Origin: Streptomyces wuyuanensis
GTDB lineage: Bacteria; Actinomycetota; Actinomycetes; Streptomycetales; Streptomycetaceae
NCBI RefSeq assembly: GCF_900103455.1
Contig: NZ_FNHI01000022.1
Location: 62,001 to 126,000, forward strand
Reading direction: 5' to 3'
Length of the DNA stretch: 64,000 nucleotides
In this document: one piece after another, positions 48,513 through 57,402 of the stretch
Numbering within the stretch: the stretch's first letter is position 1
How the letters are laid out: every line of letters begins with the position of its first letter
Program-made: the position numbers and the translations under genes
The notes under the pieces: model-generated
The model's database searches: none
Seen by the model: only the letters and a program-made list of their open reading frames with translations
What the model was told of the DNA's origin: nothing

Positions 48513-50513
48513 TCACTTCTTCAGTTCGAGCTGGGGGACGTCGGTGCGCCTGATGCCGAAGGTCTGGGCGTACAGCGAGAGTTCGGCCTCCAGAGCGCGG
48601 ATCATGGTGTCGGCACGGCGGAAGCCATGGCTCTCCCCTTCGAAGGCGATGTACGCGTGCGGTATGCCGCGCCCCGCCATCTGGGCGAGGAAACGCTCGC
48701 TCTGCACCGGCGGGCAGATCGGGTCGTCCAGTCCCTGGAGCAGCAGGAAGGGAACGGAGATCCGGTCGACGTGCTCGATCGGCGACCGCTCCCGGTAGCG
48801 GCCGGGCACCTCGGCGAGCGGGCCGATCAGCGACTCCAGGTACTGGGACTCGAAGTCGTGGGTCTCGTCGGTGGCCCAGCCCATCAGGTCCAGGATGGGG
48901 TAGATGATCGTGCCGCAGGCGTACACGTCCGTGCCGGTGAGCGATGCCGCGGTGGTCCAGCCTCCGGCGCTGCCGCCGCGGACGGCGAGCCGGTCCGGGT
49001 CTGCGGTGCCCTCCGAGGCGAGGGCCTCGGCGACCGCCGCGCAGTCCTCGACGTCGACGACGCCCCACTGCTCGCGCAGCCGGTTGCGGTACTCACGCCC
49101 GTAGCCGGTGGACCCGCCGTAGTTGACCTCGGCGACGCCGATGCCGCGCGAGGTGAAGTAGGCGATCTCCAGGTCGAGGACGAGTGGGGCGTGGCCGGTC
49201 GGTCCGCCGTGCGCCCAGACCACGAACGGCGGAAGCTCGTCGTCGGGGGCGATCCGGTCCGGGTTGTGGGGCGGGTAGATGTGGGCGTGGATCTCCCGGT
49301 TGTCGGGCCCGGTGAAGGTGCGGATCTGGGGCTCGGGATAGTACGCGGGGTCCACGGCGTCGACGTGTGCCGCACCGATGACGCTGGTCCGGCCGGTGCA
49401 GGTGTCGAGTTCCACGACCTCGTAGCCCGTGCGGGGGCTGGCCGCGACGCCGACGACCCTGGTGCCGTGCGCCGCGAGGGTCGGGGCCCACTCCGTCCAG
49501 GGGCCCGCCGCGTCGACCAGTTCGCCCGTCTCCGGGTCGAGTATCCCGAGGGCCGTGGCGCCCTTGCCGTGAACCACCGCGATCAGTCCGCTGTCGAGCG
49601 GCTGGAACCACTGCAGGCCGATCTTCCACAGCGGGCCGCCGAACTCCTCGTTCCGCCCCTCGCACAGTCCGGTCGCGGTCGGCTCGTCGCTGTCGAGGGC
49701 GTCCGGCCGGACGCGGCGCAACTCCCACCAGTTGCCGGGGTCGGACACCAGGAGGAGGGAGCCGTCCGGGGCCCAGTCGACCTGGGCGACCGATTCCTCG
49801 GGGCCGCCGGCGACGGAGCGCACCGAGGTGAAGGGTCCCGTGCCGGAGACCTCGCCGACCATGACCTCCGTGCCGTCCCACGGCATGCGCGGGTGGTCCC
49901 AGGCGATCCAGGCGGCCCGGCGCCCGTCGGGCGAGAGCCGGGGGCCGGTCACGAACCGGTGCCGGTCGTCGCTCAGTTCCCGGACGGCGGCGCGGTCCTC
50001 GGCCGCGGAACCGTCCAGCGGCACGGCGGCGACGACGCGGCGCACATCGGTCGGAGCATCGCCGGTGAACTCCTCCAGGACGCACCAGACCTCGCCGCGG
50101 TCGAGCAGCATCACCGGGTCGACCCAGCGCAGTCCGCCGCCGACCGCGGACAGCGGGGTGAGCGGCCGCGGCGCGTCGCCGCCGTCCGGCTCGAAGACGT
50201 ACAGGCGCTGGTCGGGGTGGTGGACGAAGACCACGAGCGGACCGCCGTCGGGGCGGGCGGCGGCGGCCCACGGCCGGCCGCCGTACTCGATGACGCGGCT
50301 GCGCACGTTCCACGGGGCGGGCAGGACGGACTCCTCGGAGCCGTCCGCTCTCCGCCGCACCAGCGCTCTGCGCCCGCCCTCGGTGGGGCGCGGCGCGGTC
50401 CACCACACCTCGTCCCCGACGACGCCGGCGAATTCGGGACGGCCGTCGTGCGAGGCCGCGAGCGCGGCGTCGATCGGCGACGGCCAGGTGCCGTAGGCCC
50501 CGGTGGGTACCAT
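48513..50513 (-). CDS. S9 family prolyl oligopeptidase-type peptidase
   Basis: A 666-residue peptidase with an N-terminal beta-propeller (WD-like strands such as RRAAWIAWDHPRMPWDGTEV and VAQVDWAPDGSLLLVSDPG) and a C-terminal alpha/beta-hydrolase domain. The nucleophile is in DRLAVRGGSAGGWTTAASLT, the catalytic Asp in LLLQGLDDPICPP and the His in FEGESHGFRR. It should cleave short peptides from the N-terminal side in the cytoplasm. The ATG at 50511-50513 gives MVPTGAYGTW. It lies between an M20 and an S66 peptidase in one operon. Confidence 0.9.
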   Translation of the reverse strand: MVPTGAYGTWPSPIDAALAASHDGRPEFAGVVGDEVWWTAPRPTEGGRRALVRRRADGSEESVLPAPWNVRSRVIEYGGRPWAAAARPDGGPLVVFVHHPDQRLYVFEPDGGDAPRPLTPLSAVGGGLRWVDPVMLLDRGEVWCVLEEFTGDAPTDVRRVVAAVPLDGSAAEDRAAVRELSDDRHRFVTGPRLSPDGRRAAWIAWDHPRMPWDGTEVMVGEVSGTGPFTSVRSVAGGPEESVAQVDWAPDGSLLLVSDPGNWWELRRVRPDALDSDEPTATGLCEGRNEEFGGPLWKIGLQWFQPLDSGLIAVVHGKGATALGILDPETGELVDAAGPWTEWAPTLAAHGTRVVGVAASPRTGYEVVELDTCTGRTSVIGAAHVDAVDPAYYPEPQIRTFTGPDNREIHAHIYPPHNPDRIAPDDELPPFVVWAHGGPTGHAPLVLDLEIAYFTSRGIGVAEVNYGGSTGYGREYRNRLREQWGVVDVEDCAAVAEALASEGTADPDRLAVRGGSAGGWTTAASLTGTDVYACGTIIYPILDLMGWATDETHDFESQYLESLIGPLAEVPGRYRERSPIEHVDRISVPFLLLQGLDDPICPPVQSERFLAQMAGRGIPHAYIAFEGESHGFRRADTMIRALEAELSLYAQTFGIRRTDVPQLELKK

Positions 50514-50524
50514 GCCAACTCCCC

Positions 50525-51940
50525 CTATGCGGACTTCAGGTAGTGGTCGAGGACGCGGACGCCGAAGTGCAGGGCTTCGACGGGGACGCGTTCGTCGACG
50601 CCGTGGAACATCGCCGCGTAGTCGAAGCCCTCGGGCAGCTTCAGCGGTGAGAAGCCGTACCCGGTGATGCCGAGGCGCGAGAACTGCTTGGCGTCGGTGC
50701 CGCCGGACATGCAGTACGGGACGACGTGCCCCTCGGGGTCGAAGCGCTCGATCGCCGCACGCAGCTTGGCGAAGGTCGGGGAGTCGACGGGCGCCTGCAG
50801 GGCGACCTCCCGGTGGTGGAACTCCCAGTCGACGTCGGGTCCGGTCAGCCGGTCGAGGGTCTCGCGGAACTCGTCCTCGCCGCCGGGCACCATCCGCCCG
50901 TCGACGAAGGCGCCGGCGTGGCCGGGGATCACGTTGACCTTGTAGCCGGCGTCCAGCATCGTCGGGTTGCTGCTGTTGCGCACGACCGGTTCGACCAGCG
51001 CGGCGGCGCGGCCGAGCTTGGTCATCAGCGCGTCGACGTCGAAGTCCGGTGCGTCGAGGTCGGCGTGGATGCCCTGCAGGGCCGCGAGCTCCGACAGGGC
51101 TGCGCGCACCGTCGGGGTGAGCCGGACCGGCCACTCGTACTCACCGATCCTGCTGATCGCCGCGGCAAGCCTCGTGACGGCGTTGGATCGGTTGACCTTG
51201 GAGCCGTGGCCCGCTCTGCCGTGGGCGGTGAGCTTCAGCCAGGCGGTACCGCGCTCACCGGCGCCGACCGGGTACAGCGCCATGCCGGGGCCGGCGTGGA
51301 AGGTGAAGGCCCCGGATTCGCTGATGCCCTCGGTGCAGCCCTCGAAGAGCCCGGGGTGCCGTTCGGCGAGGAAGCCCGCGCCGTCCGCCGCGCTCGCCTC
51401 CTCGTCGGCCGTGTAGGCGATGACGATGTCCCGGCGGGGCCGGACTCCCGTGCGGTGCCAGGCCCGGACGACCGAAAGGATCATCGCGTCCATGTTCTTC
51501 ATGTCGACCGCGCCGCGCCCCCAGACGACGCCGTCGCGGACCTCGCCGGAGAACGGGTGGACGGTCCAGTCGGCGGGCTCGGCCGGGACCACGTCGAGGT
51601 GGCCGTGGACGAGGAGGGCGTCGGCTGAGGGATCGGTGCCCTCGATCCTGGCGACCACGTTCGTACGGCCCGGTGTGCGCTCCAGCATGACGGGCTCGAG
51701 GCCGGCTGCGGCGAGCCGTTCCGCCACGTACTCGGCGGCGGGGCGCTCACGGCAGTCGCCGCCGCCGCGGTTGGTGGTGTCGATGCGGATGAGCTCGGAT
51801 GTGAAGGTCACCACCTCGTCGAGGGCGGTGTCGTCGACGGGTGCGGCCGTTGTCATGTCGTGGGACCTGTCCATGTGCGGGATGTCGGATGGTGCGGTGG
51901 GCGTGGCGGTCTTGGTGGGACGGCGGGTCACGTCAGCCAT
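50525..51940 (-). CDS. M20/M25/M40 family metallopeptidase
   Basis: A 471-residue zinc peptidase. Metal ligands are visible in ADALLVHGHLDVVPAEPADW (His/Asp) and WGRGAVDMKNMDAMILSVV (Asp), with the catalytic Glu in VIAYTADEEASAADGAGFLA and the last His in AAMFHGVDERVPVEALHFG. The lid domain is LTAHGRAGHGSKVNRSNAVT. The start is the ATG at 51938-51940 with GAGGAG upstream, which overlaps the DppA stop by eight bases; an internal Met (near 51856) would give a shorter protein. It would hydrolyse dipeptides or N-acyl amino acids. Confidence 0.88.
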   Translation of the reverse strand: MADVTRRPTKTATPTAPSDIPHMDRSHDMTTAAPVDDTALDEVVTFTSELIRIDTTNRGGGDCRERPAAEYVAERLAAAGLEPVMLERTPGRTNVVARIEGTDPSADALLVHGHLDVVPAEPADWTVHPFSGEVRDGVVWGRGAVDMKNMDAMILSVVRAWHRTGVRPRRDIVIAYTADEEASAADGAGFLAERHPGLFEGCTEGISESGAFTFHAGPGMALYPVGAGERGTAWLKLTAHGRAGHGSKVNRSNAVTRLAAAISRIGEYEWPVRLTPTVRAALSELAALQGIHADLDAPDFDVDALMTKLGRAAALVEPVVRNSSNPTMLDAGYKVNVIPGHAGAFVDGRMVPGGEDEFRETLDRLTGPDVDWEFHHREVALQAPVDSPTFAKLRAAIERFDPEGHVVPYCMSGGTDAKQFSRLGITGYGFSPLKLPEGFDYAAMFHGVDERVPVEALHFGVRVLDHYLKSA

Positions 51941-52766
51941 ACTGCTCCTCCACCGCGGCGGAGACGATCGTCGTGACGGCCTTGAACGTGCGAATGGCCT
52001 CATACATGGTCTCGCTGGTGTAGACGGTGCGGCGCTCGCCGCTGCGGGCGGTGCCCGGCACGACGGTGGCGGCCGCGGCGAGGTGCTCCGCGTCGAACTC
52101 CAGCTCCACGGTGAACGGGCCGCCCCGGACCGGCTCGTGGCGGACGGCGAGGGCCGTGGCCTCCTTGGCGGCGGCGCGGATGTCGGCGGCCGTGCGCGTG
52201 GGTGTGCGGCAGACCGCCGCGTACCGCGAGACATGGTCCTTGACCGCGACCTTGCGGGCCTCCGGTGCGTATCCCAGGGCGTCCTCGCAGGCCAGGTCGT
52301 CGCCGGTGACGAGGATCACCGGGACTCCGTACTCGGCGACCACGTGCGCGTTGAGCAGGCCCTCGCTCGCCCGGGTGCCGTTCAGCCAGACGCCGGTGAT
52401 CGAGTTCGCCAGATAGGTGTGGGCGAGCACGCCCTCGGCACCGGCTCCCGTGTGGTAGCCGACAAAGGCGATGCCGTCCACGTCCCCGTGCTGCACGCCC
52501 TCCACCATGGACAGCGATTTGTGCCGCCCTGTCAGCATTTCGGCACGCTCGTCCAGGCGCTCCAGCAGAAGATTGCGCATGCTCCAGTGCGCTTCGTTGA
52601 TGAGCACCTCATCGGCACCGCCGTCGAAGAACCCGAGCACCGCCGCGTTCACGTCCGAGGTGAAGAGGGACCGGCAGCGCTCCCACTGGGGCGTGCCGGG
52701 CAGCACATCGGCCGGCCACGTGACACCGGTGGCGCCTTCCATGTCGGCGCTGATCAGGATCTTCAT
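51933..52766 (-). CDS. dppA: M55 family D-aminopeptidase
   Basis: A 277-residue DppA-type peptidase, which releases D-amino acids such as D-Ala from the N-terminus of short peptides. The zinc and active-site motifs are KILISADMEGATGVTW (Asp and Glu), EVLINEAHWSMRNLLLERLD and GIAFVGYHTGAGAEGVLAHT. It starts at the ATG at 52764-52766. It is first in a gene run with M20, S9 and S66 peptidases, overlapping the M20 gene, which makes a peptide-scavenging or murein-peptide recycling role plausible. Confidence 0.92.
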   Translation of the reverse strand: MKILISADMEGATGVTWPADVLPGTPQWERCRSLFTSDVNAAVLGFFDGGADEVLINEAHWSMRNLLLERLDERAEMLTGRHKSLSMVEGVQHGDVDGIAFVGYHTGAGAEGVLAHTYLANSITGVWLNGTRASEGLLNAHVVAEYGVPVILVTGDDLACEDALGYAPEARKVAVKDHVSRYAAVCRTPTRTAADIRAAAKEATALAVRHEPVRGGPFTVELEFDAEHLAAAATVVPGTARSGERRTVYTSETMYEAIRTFKAVTTIVSAAVEEQYG

Positions 52767-52806
52767 GCCAGGAACCGTACGCGCCGTCCGCCGCGCCGAC
52801 CAGCCC

Positions 52807-52815
52807 TGTGGATAA
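52807..52815 (-). promoter_or_regulatory. DnaA-box-like nonamer upstream of dppA
   Basis: The minus strand reads TTATCCACA, a perfect classical DnaA box, about 40 bp before the dppA start. It is isolated, without the cluster expected of an origin. Confidence 0.4.
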
Positions 52816-52925
52816 CTCCCGGTGGTTCAGACCGGTGACATCACTCGTTCCGGCCTCCCACCAGCCGCTTCGCCGTCAGCGCGGTCGGCTCGGGACAGTC
52901 TCGCCGAGCCGTTTCCCCGGTGCGC

Positions 52926-53690
52926 TCACCCGGCACCGCCGGGGACGAAGGACCGGCACCGCGGCACGCCCCGGTCGGGTGTCGAGCCCACCCGCTCGTG
53001 GCGTCTGAACTCGACGACGGGACAGCCCAGTTGCCGTACCTGGTCCACGATCCCGCCGGGGTCCCGGACCCCCATGCCGGGCAGTATCCCGGCGAGCCGC
53101 CGGACGAGTTCGCCGGAGTCGGGCAACTCGGTGTGCAGGGCGAACCCGGGCGCGATGCGCACCTCGCCGTCACCGGCGCCCGCGCCGGGCGCGCCGCCGG
53201 AAGCGAACCGTTCCGCGTCGGCCGCCAGGACGAGCAGCCGCTCCGGCCCGGGTCCCGTGAGCGGATACGCCCACCACAGGACGTCGACCCGCTCGTCGCG
53301 CGGCCGCCCTCCGCCCACGCCGAGCCGGGCGCGCCCCGCCGCCGGATAGAAGACAGCGGGCTCGGCACAGGGGTCCGCTGCGGCGCCGGGCGCGCCACGC
53401 CCCCGCGCCGGGAACTCCGAGAAGGGTGAGGCGGGCGAGGATGCCGGGGGAGGCAGGGCGGGCGAGGAGTCCGAGCCGGGCGGGGCGTCGGACGTCAGAG
53501 CGCCGGCCACGGGCAGCAGTTCCATGGCGGACTGACCGACGGCCACGTCCTCGTCGTGGCCGAACAGCGCACGCGCGCCTGCCGACCAGTGCGACACGAA
53601 GCCGTCACCGTCGGCGAGGACCACGGCGAGGCCCGCCGGGCCGACCGCCGCCGACCGCCGCCGCGGGGCCGGCGGAACGCCACCGTCCAT
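52926..53690 (-). CDS. PAS-domain-like protein
   Basis: A 254-residue protein. The N-terminal region (VLADGDGFVSHWSAGARALF then GHDEDVAVGQSAMELLPVAG) looks like a PAS sensor of the kind found at the front of Streptomyces SpoIIE-type phosphatases. A Pro/Ala-rich linker follows, then VDVLWWAYPLTGPGPERLL (a PAS-like C-terminal strand). The last part, with GGIVDQVRQLGCPVVEFRRH, matches no output domain, and no kinase or phosphatase domain is attached, so it may be a truncated or minimal sensor. AAGGAG lies ten bases before the ATG at 53690. Confidence 0.6.
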   Translation of the reverse strand: MDGGVPPAPRRRSAAVGPAGLAVVLADGDGFVSHWSAGARALFGHDEDVAVGQSAMELLPVAGALTSDAPPGSDSSPALPPPASSPASPFSEFPARGRGAPGAAADPCAEPAVFYPAAGRARLGVGGGRPRDERVDVLWWAYPLTGPGPERLLVLAADAERFASGGAPGAGAGDGEVRIAPGFALHTELPDSGELVRRLAGILPGMGVRDPGGIVDQVRQLGCPVVEFRRHERVGSTPDRGVPRCRSFVPGGAG

Positions 53691-53951
53691 GGCTGACAGG
53701 CTCCTTCCGGCGCGGGATCCGTGGCAAGTGACTCAACAGTAGGCCCCCGCGAGCACGGCTCGCCGGTCATCGCGCGAATCGGCCGGGTGCCGCCGCGGCG
53801 CGAAGCGGAACGATGAACTCCGCACCTGCGGTCCGCCCTGCCGGGCCCTCCCCCGCCATCCGCACCGGCCCCGGCACCGGCCGGTCACGACACGGCGGTC
53901 AGGGCACGGCGGGCGACGCCGGCCCGGTCAGGCGCACCCGCCGGCCGCCGG

Positions 53952-56378
53952 TCAGGAGTAGCGGTCCTCGTGCCCCAGCTGGAGTTCACGCTCCGTGCGT
54001 CCCCCGGCCGCGACCTGCAGCACCGTCGCCACGGGCGGATAGCCCGCCGCGATGACCGTGTACTCGCCGGACGACAGATCGACGAAGCGGAAGGTCCCCT
54101 CGGGGCCCGTGGTGAGGGTGTCGACGACGTTCCCGGCGGCGTCGAGCAGGGTCACCCGCGCGTCCTCGACGGGCCGCCCGCCGCCCGCGCGCACCGTCCC
54201 GCGCAGGACCGCGCCGCCGGCGAGCTCGATGTCCTGGCGGGTCTCCCGGGACGCCTGCACGCTGACGGGCAGCGCGGCGGGACGGAACGCCGGTGCGCTC
54301 GCCGCGAGGGTGTACTCCCCCGCCACCAGTTCGCCGATCACGTAGCCGCCCTCACGGCCGCTGCGGGTGGACGCGACGACCTCGCCGCGCACGTCGGTCA
54401 GCGTCACCGCGGCGTCGCGCACGGGGCTGCCGTCGGCGGTGACCACGTTGCCGGCGAGCCGGCCGGCGCCGCCGAGGACGACGTCCAGGTCGACCGGCCG
54501 TTCGCCGACGGTGACGGACACGGCCTGCGGCTGGTGGCCGCCGGCCGCGGCGATGAGGACGTACGAGCCGGAGCCGGGGACGCTGAGGGCGTACCGCCCG
54601 TCCTCGCCGCTCGCCCCGCGTCCGATCTGCTGTCCGCGGATGTCGATGAGGGTGAGCGCGGCGCGGGGCACCGTGCTGCCGTCGTGGTGCTGGACCGTGC
54701 CGCAGACGGGCACTCCCGCGCTGGGGGCCGGCGCCGGGGCGGGGGCGACGGGCGCCGTTCGCGCATGGGGTACGGACGTGGGCTCGGCGGCCGTGGGGGC
54801 GTTGTGGGTCACCAGCGGTTTCTCCTTGAGGAAGAAGGCGAGGATCAGGCCGAGGACGAGCACCGGCACGAGGTAGAGGAAGATCCGCGGCATCGCGTCG
54901 GCGTACGCCTGGATGTAGCCGTCGCGCAGGGCGGGCGGCATCGCGTGCACGAGCTGCGGGGTGATGGCCTCGGCCTCGGGCATGCCCTCGGGGGTCGCGG
55001 GGATGCGGTCGGCCAGGGCGTCGGTGAGCCGGTCGGCGAAGAGGGTGCCGAAGACGGCCGCGCCGACGCTGCCGCCGATCTGGCGGAAGTAGTTGTTGGC
55101 GCTGGTGGCGGTGCCGAGGTCGGCCGGCGGTACGGAGTTCTGCACCGCCAGGATCAGCACCGGCAGTACCATGCCCACGCCGATGCCGAGGACCGCCTGC
55201 CAGACCGAGTAGGTGAGCCGGGAGGTGTCGGTCTCCAGACCCGACAGCAGCCACATGCCGACGGCCGAGAGGGCGGTGCCGGCCACCGGATGGATCCTGT
55301 ACCGGCCGGTGCGGCTGATGAGGTGCCCGGAGACGATCGACGCGACGACGATGCCGCCCATCATGGGGAGCATCAGCAGCCCGGACTCGGTGGCGCTGGC
55401 ACCGTCGACCATCTGCAGGAACGTGGGCAGGTAGCTGGCCGCGCCGAAGAGGGCGACGCCCACCACCGCCCCGACGAGACCGGTCACGTTGAAGACCGAG
55501 TCGCGGAACAGCCGCAGGGGGATGACCGGTTCGGGCGCATAGTGCTCCACGACCAGGAACAGCAGGGTCGTTCCGGCGGCGCCCGCGGCGAGGGCGAGGA
55601 TGACGCGCGAGTCCCATGCGTACTCGGTGCCGCCCCAGCTGGTCAGCAGAACCAGGCAGGTGGACGCGGCCGCCAGGAGCAGGGCGCCGAGGACGTCGAA
55701 GCGGGCTCTCGCGGGCGGCTTCGGGAGCTTCAGCACGACGGCCACGACGGCGAGTGTGACGAGGCCGAACGGAACGTTGAAGTAGAAGCACCAGCGCCAG
55801 GACACGTGATCGGTGAAGAAGCCGCCGAGGAGCGGGCCGGCGACCGAGGCGAGCCCGAAGGCGGCGCCGATGAGGCCCATGAAGCGGCCGCGTTCCCTGG
55901 CCGGGACGATGTCGGCGATGATCGCCTGGACGCCGATCATCAGCCCGCCGGCACCGATTCCCTGGACGGCACGGAAGGCGATGAGTTCGTCCATCGTGCG
56001 GGACCAGCCCGCGAGGGCCGAACCGATGACGAACACGACGATGGCGAACTGGAAGACGCCCTTGCGGCCGTAGAGGTCACCGAGCTTCCCGTAGACCGGC
56101 AGCCCGATGGTGGCGGTGAGCAGGTAGGCGGTGATCGCCCAGGACATCCGGTCCAGGCCCTGGAGTTCACCCACGATCTTCGGCAGGGCGGTGGCGACGA
56201 TCATCTGCTCCAGGGCGGCGAGCAGCAGCGCGAGCATCAGACCGAAGAACACGAGACGGACCCGCCGGGGGCTGAGCGCGGCCGTGTCGCCGGCTCCGGG
56301 GGCGGGGGACACGGGGGGTGCGGGCGGACCGGCCGTCCCGGCGGTCCGCCCGTCCTTCACCAGAGTGATCCCGCCCAC
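53952..56378 (-). CDS. EmrB/QacA-type MFS exporter with C-terminal carboxypeptidase-regulatory-like domains
   Basis: An 808-residue fusion. Residues about 30-520 are a 14-helix DHA2 drug exporter: ALLLAALEQMIVATALPKIV, the motif A loop GKLGDLYGRKGVFQFAIVVF, motif C AAFGLASVAGPLLGGFFTDH, and YLPTFLQMVDGASATESGLL. The tail (about 550-800) has three beta-sandwich repeats of the carboxypeptidase-regulatory/Cna-B kind, with the pattern GTVQHHDGSTVPRAALTLID, GNVVTADGSPVRDAAVTLTD and GTVRAGGGRPVEDARVTLLD. These normally sit outside the cell. The GTG at 56378 has GGGGAG at -9; an upstream start at 56432 is possible. Confidence 0.9.
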   Translation of the reverse strand: MGGITLVKDGRTAGTAGPPAPPVSPAPGAGDTAALSPRRVRLVFFGLMLALLLAALEQMIVATALPKIVGELQGLDRMSWAITAYLLTATIGLPVYGKLGDLYGRKGVFQFAIVVFVIGSALAGWSRTMDELIAFRAVQGIGAGGLMIGVQAIIADIVPARERGRFMGLIGAAFGLASVAGPLLGGFFTDHVSWRWCFYFNVPFGLVTLAVVAVVLKLPKPPARARFDVLGALLLAAASTCLVLLTSWGGTEYAWDSRVILALAAGAAGTTLLFLVVEHYAPEPVIPLRLFRDSVFNVTGLVGAVVGVALFGAASYLPTFLQMVDGASATESGLLMLPMMGGIVVASIVSGHLISRTGRYRIHPVAGTALSAVGMWLLSGLETDTSRLTYSVWQAVLGIGVGMVLPVLILAVQNSVPPADLGTATSANNYFRQIGGSVGAAVFGTLFADRLTDALADRIPATPEGMPEAEAITPQLVHAMPPALRDGYIQAYADAMPRIFLYLVPVLVLGLILAFFLKEKPLVTHNAPTAAEPTSVPHARTAPVAPAPAPAPSAGVPVCGTVQHHDGSTVPRAALTLIDIRGQQIGRGASGEDGRYALSVPGSGSYVLIAAAGGHQPQAVSVTVGERPVDLDVVLGGAGRLAGNVVTADGSPVRDAAVTLTDVRGEVVASTRSGREGGYVIGELVAGEYTLAASAPAFRPAALPVSVQASRETRQDIELAGGAVLRGTVRAGGGRPVEDARVTLLDAAGNVVDTLTTGPEGTFRFVDLSSGEYTVIAAGYPPVATVLQVAAGGRTERELQLGHEDRYS

Positions 56379-56823
56379 GTACTGCTCCCCTCGTCGCGGT
56401 TGCGCCGCGCCATTCTTCGCATTACACGCCAAGAGGGATCAAGCGGGCCGCTTGCCGCGAGGAGGGGGCGCGGATGGGGCGGATGGGGTCCGGGGGCGCA
56501 CAACAGTCGCCCATCAGGCGCTTTCCTGTCTCCCGAGTACGCCGGGGACCCCGCGGGCCCACGAGGAAAACCACTCGATCCGGTGACCCGTGCGAGGCTC
56601 CGGAAGAAGGGAGTTCACCTCCGGTCAGAGCGAAGCCGCTTGGGGTGCCGGGGCCTTGCGGGACCACATCGCCCGTGGACGGGGCGGCCGTTCGAGCGGA
56701 CCGGCACCGAAGACACCGGTGTTCGAACGGGCGGCGCCCGAGGGGTTCGGTACCCGACGGGCCACGCCAGGGGGCCCGGCATCCGAGGGAATCGGCGCTC
56801 GCTCCGAGCGGTGCTCCGGGAAC
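56379..56823. other. Intergenic region with a dyad, no gene seen
   Basis: This 445-bp region separates the MFS gene from the SRPBCC gene. An interrupted dyad (CCGTTCGA at 56688-56695 with TCGAACGG at 56723-56730, plus ACCGG/CCGGT inside) stands out. Open frames are low complexity. It should contain the promoter of the MFS transporter. Confidence 0.5.
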
Positions 56824-57267
56824 TCACTTCTCCACTTCGGCGGCGAGATTCGCGAGCACCTCGTCGTAGATCCGGGCGAGGCCCTTGGGGGCGAAGGTGC
56901 GCTCGAAGAATCCGCCGATGCCGCCGGCGCCGTTCCAGACGCTGGTGACCACGACCCGGGAGCGGCCCTCACCCGCGGGCGTCACGGTCCAGGTGGTGAC
57001 CATCGAGGAGTTGCGGTCCTTCTCGACGAGCTGACCGTCGGTCGGCTCGGTCACCTCGAGGAGGCAGTCGCGGATGCGCTTGCTGGTGGCCTGGAGCTTC
57101 CAGTGGACGAGGGTGCCCTCGCCGTCGCCGCCCTCGCGCACCTGGTACTCGCTGAAGTGCCCGGGCAGGAGCTTCGCGCGGGTGTCCTTGTAGTCGGCCA
57201 GCGCGTCGAACACGGCCTCCGCGCCCCCCGCGACGATCCGCTCCGTCGTGGCCTCGACCTGCGCCAT
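56824..57267 (-). CDS. SRPBCC family protein (polyketide cyclase-like)
   Basis: A 147-residue START/Bet-v1-like protein. It starts AQVEATTERIVAGGAEAVFD, with SEYQVREGGDGEGTLVHWKL, TTWTVTPAGEGRSRVVVTSV and the C-terminal helix LARIYDEVLANLAAEVEK, as in the polyketide cyclase/dehydrase group. Such proteins bind hydrophobic ligands; no catalytic role is evident. The ATG at 57265-57267 has GAAGGAG eight bases upstream. It is divergent from the SOS-controlled radical SAM gene. Confidence 0.85.
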   Translation of the reverse strand: MAQVEATTERIVAGGAEAVFDALADYKDTRAKLLPGHFSEYQVREGGDGEGTLVHWKLQATSKRIRDCLLEVTEPTDGQLVEKDRNSSMVTTWTVTPAGEGRSRVVVTSVWNGAGGIGGFFERTFAPKGLARIYDEVLANLAAEVEK

Positions 57268-57357
57268 CGCTTCTCCTTCAGCACTCGGTTCCTGCGGTCC
57301 GGCCAAGCCAATCACCTCCGCGGCGGCCGCCCAAAATCGGGGTTGCGGCGATCAAGG

Positions 57358-57369
57358 GAACAGGTGTTC
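57358..57369. promoter_or_regulatory. LexA-type SOS box
   Basis: GAACAGGTGTTC matches the GAAC-N4-GTTC operator of actinobacterial and Bacillus LexA. It ends 33 bp before the ATG at 57403 and abuts the -10-like TATTCT (57370-57375), so LexA would block transcription of the radical SAM gene. Confidence 0.75.
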
Positions 57370-57402
57370 TATTCTGTGGTCAGTGCTACCGAGGAGGCGC
57401 CC

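Noticed and set aside
53813..54055. 80-residue plus-strand frame before the MFS gene end
   Set aside because: It runs into the real minus-strand MFS gene in antisense and has no ribosome site or domain.
56688..56730. Dyad with GTTCGA/TCGAAC as a second SOS box
   Set aside because: The spacing does not match GAAC-N4-GTTC. It is reported only as a dyad.
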